From: Clostridia bacterium | Lineage (GTDB): Bacteria; Bacillota_A; Clostridia; Oscillospirales; CAG-272 | Length of the DNA stretch: 7,910 nt | Assembly (NCBI GenBank): GCA_017630995.1 | Contig: JAGBUD010000132.1 | Coordinates: 1-7,910, forward strand | Reading direction: 5' to 3' | Shown: in pieces, positions 5,945 to 7,910 of the stretch | Position numbering within the stretch: the stretch's first letter is position 1 | Layout: each line of letters starts with the position of its first letter | Made by a program: the position numbers and the translations under genes | Notes under the pieces: generated by a model | Told to the model about the DNA's origin: nothing | The model's database searches: none | The model's input: the letters and a program-made list of their open reading frames with translations, nothing else

Positions 5945-7910
5945 TTAGTTGGAGTCAGCGGAGTCCTCACTCAAAAAGTCAACGCCGACAAGGGGTGCGC
6001 CGTTATCCGAAGCTCCGTCCTCAAAAATACAGCCGACAAAGCTTTCCCCCACAGAATAGAAGCCGTTTATATCCTCTATTCCGAGAGCTAGGCAAAGGTC
6101 GAGGTAAAGACGGTAGGTGCGGTAGGTTCTTCCGTAATCGTTTACGTGGTAGGCGCAGTTAAAGAAATATTTGTGGTTATATACGTAGCTCGCCGAGCTT
6201 CCGAGAAGTCCGTCGAAATCGTATACCTCGGCTATAAGCGCGTCGTATGCCGCGAGCCATTCGGGATTTCTTGCCGCCTCGACGACTGCATTTGCGTCAA
6301 CGGGGGCAAATGAATAGTAAACGCTCGCACCGCTCGCCTTTGCGGCGGCTATCGCGGAATTGATGATTTTGAGAAGCTCGGGGCGGTCAAGAGAGGTCCA
6401 AGTGGGGTTAGACGGGTCGGTGTAGTCCTTGTTTGCCGCTTGGTTTGCAACGTCGCTCCATGAGCCCTCGTCTTTAGACTTTATGCGGTTATTAAAGGTG
6501 ATATAGTAAGCGTCGGTGTAGCTTTTGTATTCGTACTGGGCGCGCGCCTCGTTCTGATAGTCACCGTTTCTGTCTGCCGACGTAGTTTCGCATATCACCT
6601 CGTACCTTGTGGGAACGCGCGTGTATCTGACGTCGCGGTTCATTTCGCCAATCGCGGTGAAATATCCCGTGTATTTCGAGAAATCTATGTATCTATAGAG
6701 GTTGTTTGAGCCCTCAAGGTCTATCGTCATTCTTTGGTCGATGATATTTTCACCGAGCATATACGCAGAGTTTTCGGGTGCGAAAACCACAACGTCACCC
6801 TCGTTTGTGTAGTGAGAGAGCGCTTCCATATAAAGATAGCACGGGCGCGTTCTTGTGGTTCCGTAATTTATTACCTGATACTTGCCCTCAAGGAGCGCGT
6901 TCAAATAATCCGTTCCAAGACCTTGATAGGTCGATGAGCCGGCAACGAAGATGATCATATCCTCGTTTACCGACGAGAGAACGCGGCAGAGCTTGACGGC
7001 AAACGCACCGTACTCGGTATTCGAATATCTGGGTGCAATTGAGGCATTGAGATAGAGATTTTTAAACGAGGTGTAGCTTGCCTCATCGAGCATAGCGTCG
7101 CTGACGTAGTACACTCCGTCGGGGAAATATATAGTTTCAAGAGAGGTGCAGCCGGCTATCGCGCCGTCCTCGATTTTTTGCAGGGTTTTGGGGAGAATGA
7201 GCGTTTCTACGCCCTTATTCAGAAAGGCGCCCGCCGCAATCGCAATAACGGGCTTTCCGCCTATCGTTTCGGGAACCGTTACCTTGCTTTCATTCGCTAG
7301 GTATTTTGTTATTACCACGCCATCGGTGTTCCAATCGGGCGCGTATTTTTGCTGCACGGGTAGGGGCATTTTAAGGTCTTGATATAAAAACTTGTCGACC
7401 TCGGTTGCCTTTTCCCATATGCAATAGAGGATTGGGGGCAAATCGCCCTCTCCCTTGGGGAAGAACTTTGAGCCGATACTGTACGCTTCTCCCGTTCCGT
7501 CGGGCCTTGTGTTATATTCTGCGAGAACGTAGCCCTCGCGGGTGAACGTTCCGTCGTCCCAAAACGTTGAGGCACATTCAGCAAAGTTGAAATACTTTTC
7601 AAGCAGAGTTACCTTTATGAGTCCGTCAGTGCCGAACGTTGCGGTGTAATATTCGTTATTTTCCATATTGACCGTACCCGTGTCAACTGCGGCACCGTTC
7701 GGGTCGTAATAGAATACGTTTGAATCCTTATAGTTTGCGTAAACGTAAAGCGCACCGAGCTTTACGATAGACGGCTCAAGACGGAACTCAAACTCGCGCT
7801 CCGTGCTTACTATCTCGCCGCCCGATTCAACGCTTTTCTCAAAGCTCCAGCCGACGAAAATTCGCTTTTCGTCACCCGCGGTGAGCTTGATATTCGTTCC
7901 CGCGCTGACC
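5945..7910 (-). CDS. Large surface protein: Flg_new repeat, BspA-type LRR and SGNH-like domain (N-terminus outside window)
   Basis: The frame is open from the right edge to TAA at 5945-5947, 654 visible residues counted from the edge. An internal ATG at 7666 has no good ribosome binding site and the clear reading frame continues upstream, so the real start is outside. Residues 1-22 (SAGTNIKLTAG, then FVGWS) look like the end of one InlB/Flg_new-type repeat; 122-168 is another (FTREGYVLAEYNTRPDGTGE, then LYCIWEKA). LRR_5-type repeats span about 196-263 (VPETIGGKPVIAIAAGAF, LETLILPKTLQKIEDGAI-like). The SGNH-like domain follows, about 315-611: IIFVAGSSTYQG with probable Ser325, VINYG, VVVFAPEN (373-380), LYRYID (404-409) and FFNCAYHVND (582-591) with His588. 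The Asp expected four residues before this His is Asn584. It is a paralogue of the protein at 2782-4203. Probably exported and surface-exposed; it may bind glycan or partner the MBOAT enzyme. Confidence 0.85.
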   Translation of the reverse strand, partial: VSAGTNIKLTAGDEKRIFVGWSFEKSVESGGEIVSTEREFEFRLEPSIVKLGALYVYANYKDSNVFYYDPNGAAVDTGTVNMENNEYYTATFGTDGLIKVTLLEKYFNFAECASTFWDDGTFTREGYVLAEYNTRPDGTGEAYSIGSKFFPKGEGDLPPILYCIWEKATEVDKFLYQDLKMPLPVQQKYAPDWNTDGVVITKYLANESKVTVPETIGGKPVIAIAAGAFLNKGVETLILPKTLQKIEDGAIAGCTSLETIYFPDGVYYVSDAMLDEASYTSFKNLYLNASIAPRYSNTEYGAFAVKLCRVLSSVNEDMIIFVAGSSTYQGLGTDYLNALLEGKYQVINYGTTRTRPCYLYMEALSHYTNEGDVVVFAPENSAYMLGENIIDQRMTIDLEGSNNLYRYIDFSKYTGYFTAIGEMNRDVRYTRVPTRYEVICETTSADRNGDYQNEARAQYEYKSYTDAYYITFNNRIKSKDEGSWSDVANQAANKDYTDPSNPTWTSLDRPELLKIINSAIAAAKASGASVYYSFAPVDANAVVEAARNPEWLAAYDALIAEVYDFDGLLGSSASYVYNHKYFFNCAYHVNDYGRTYRTYRLYLDLCLALGIEDINGFYSVGESFVGCIFEDGASDNGAPLVGVDFLSEDSADSN

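Overview
All genes in this window lie on the minus strand. The proteins include BspA-type leucine-rich repeats, an InlB/Listeria-Bacteroides (Flg_new) type surface repeat, a short lipobox lipoprotein, strong GGAGG-type ribosome binding sites and balanced base composition. Together these suggest a Gram-positive, probably gut-associated member of the Clostridia (Firmicutes). This is inferred from protein families, as no taxonomic marker gene is present.

Reading in the direction of transcription (right to left): (1) from beyond the right edge to 5945, a large secreted-type protein with Flg_new repeat, LRR and SGNH-like domain, whose N-terminus is outside the window; (2) 5906-5649, an 85-residue protein with three predicted membrane helices; (3) 5652-4216, a 478-residue MBOAT O-acyltransferase of the AlgI/DltB type; (4) 4203-2782, a membrane-anchored SGNH hydrolase-like protein with a C-terminal LRR; (5) 2767-2240, a lipoprotein. 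These five are packed tightly (gaps of 38, -4, 12 and 14 bp). Three of the junctions have the Shine-Dalgarno sequence touching or inside the end of the previous gene, so this looks like one translationally coupled operon. After a 166-bp non-coding gap with a good promoter and several inverted repeats comes (6) 2073 to beyond the left edge, a large protein (691 residues visible) resembling the DUF6259 glycoside-hydrolase-like family.

Most likely function: the MBOAT protein moves an acyl group (probably acetyl) across the membrane, and an SGNH-type partner transfers it to an extracellular or cell-wall glycan, as in AlgI/AlgJ/AlgX or DltB/DltD systems. Two things are unusual. The MBOAT gene is flanked by two clearly paralogous SGNH proteins, both fused to BspA-type LRRs but in opposite domain order. 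In one of them the expected catalytic Asp is an Asn, so one partner may be active and the other a binding or scaffold protein. The acyl group, the acceptor and any link to the DUF6259-like gene cannot be read from the sequence.

No tRNA, rRNA, CRISPR array, transposase or integrase was seen.
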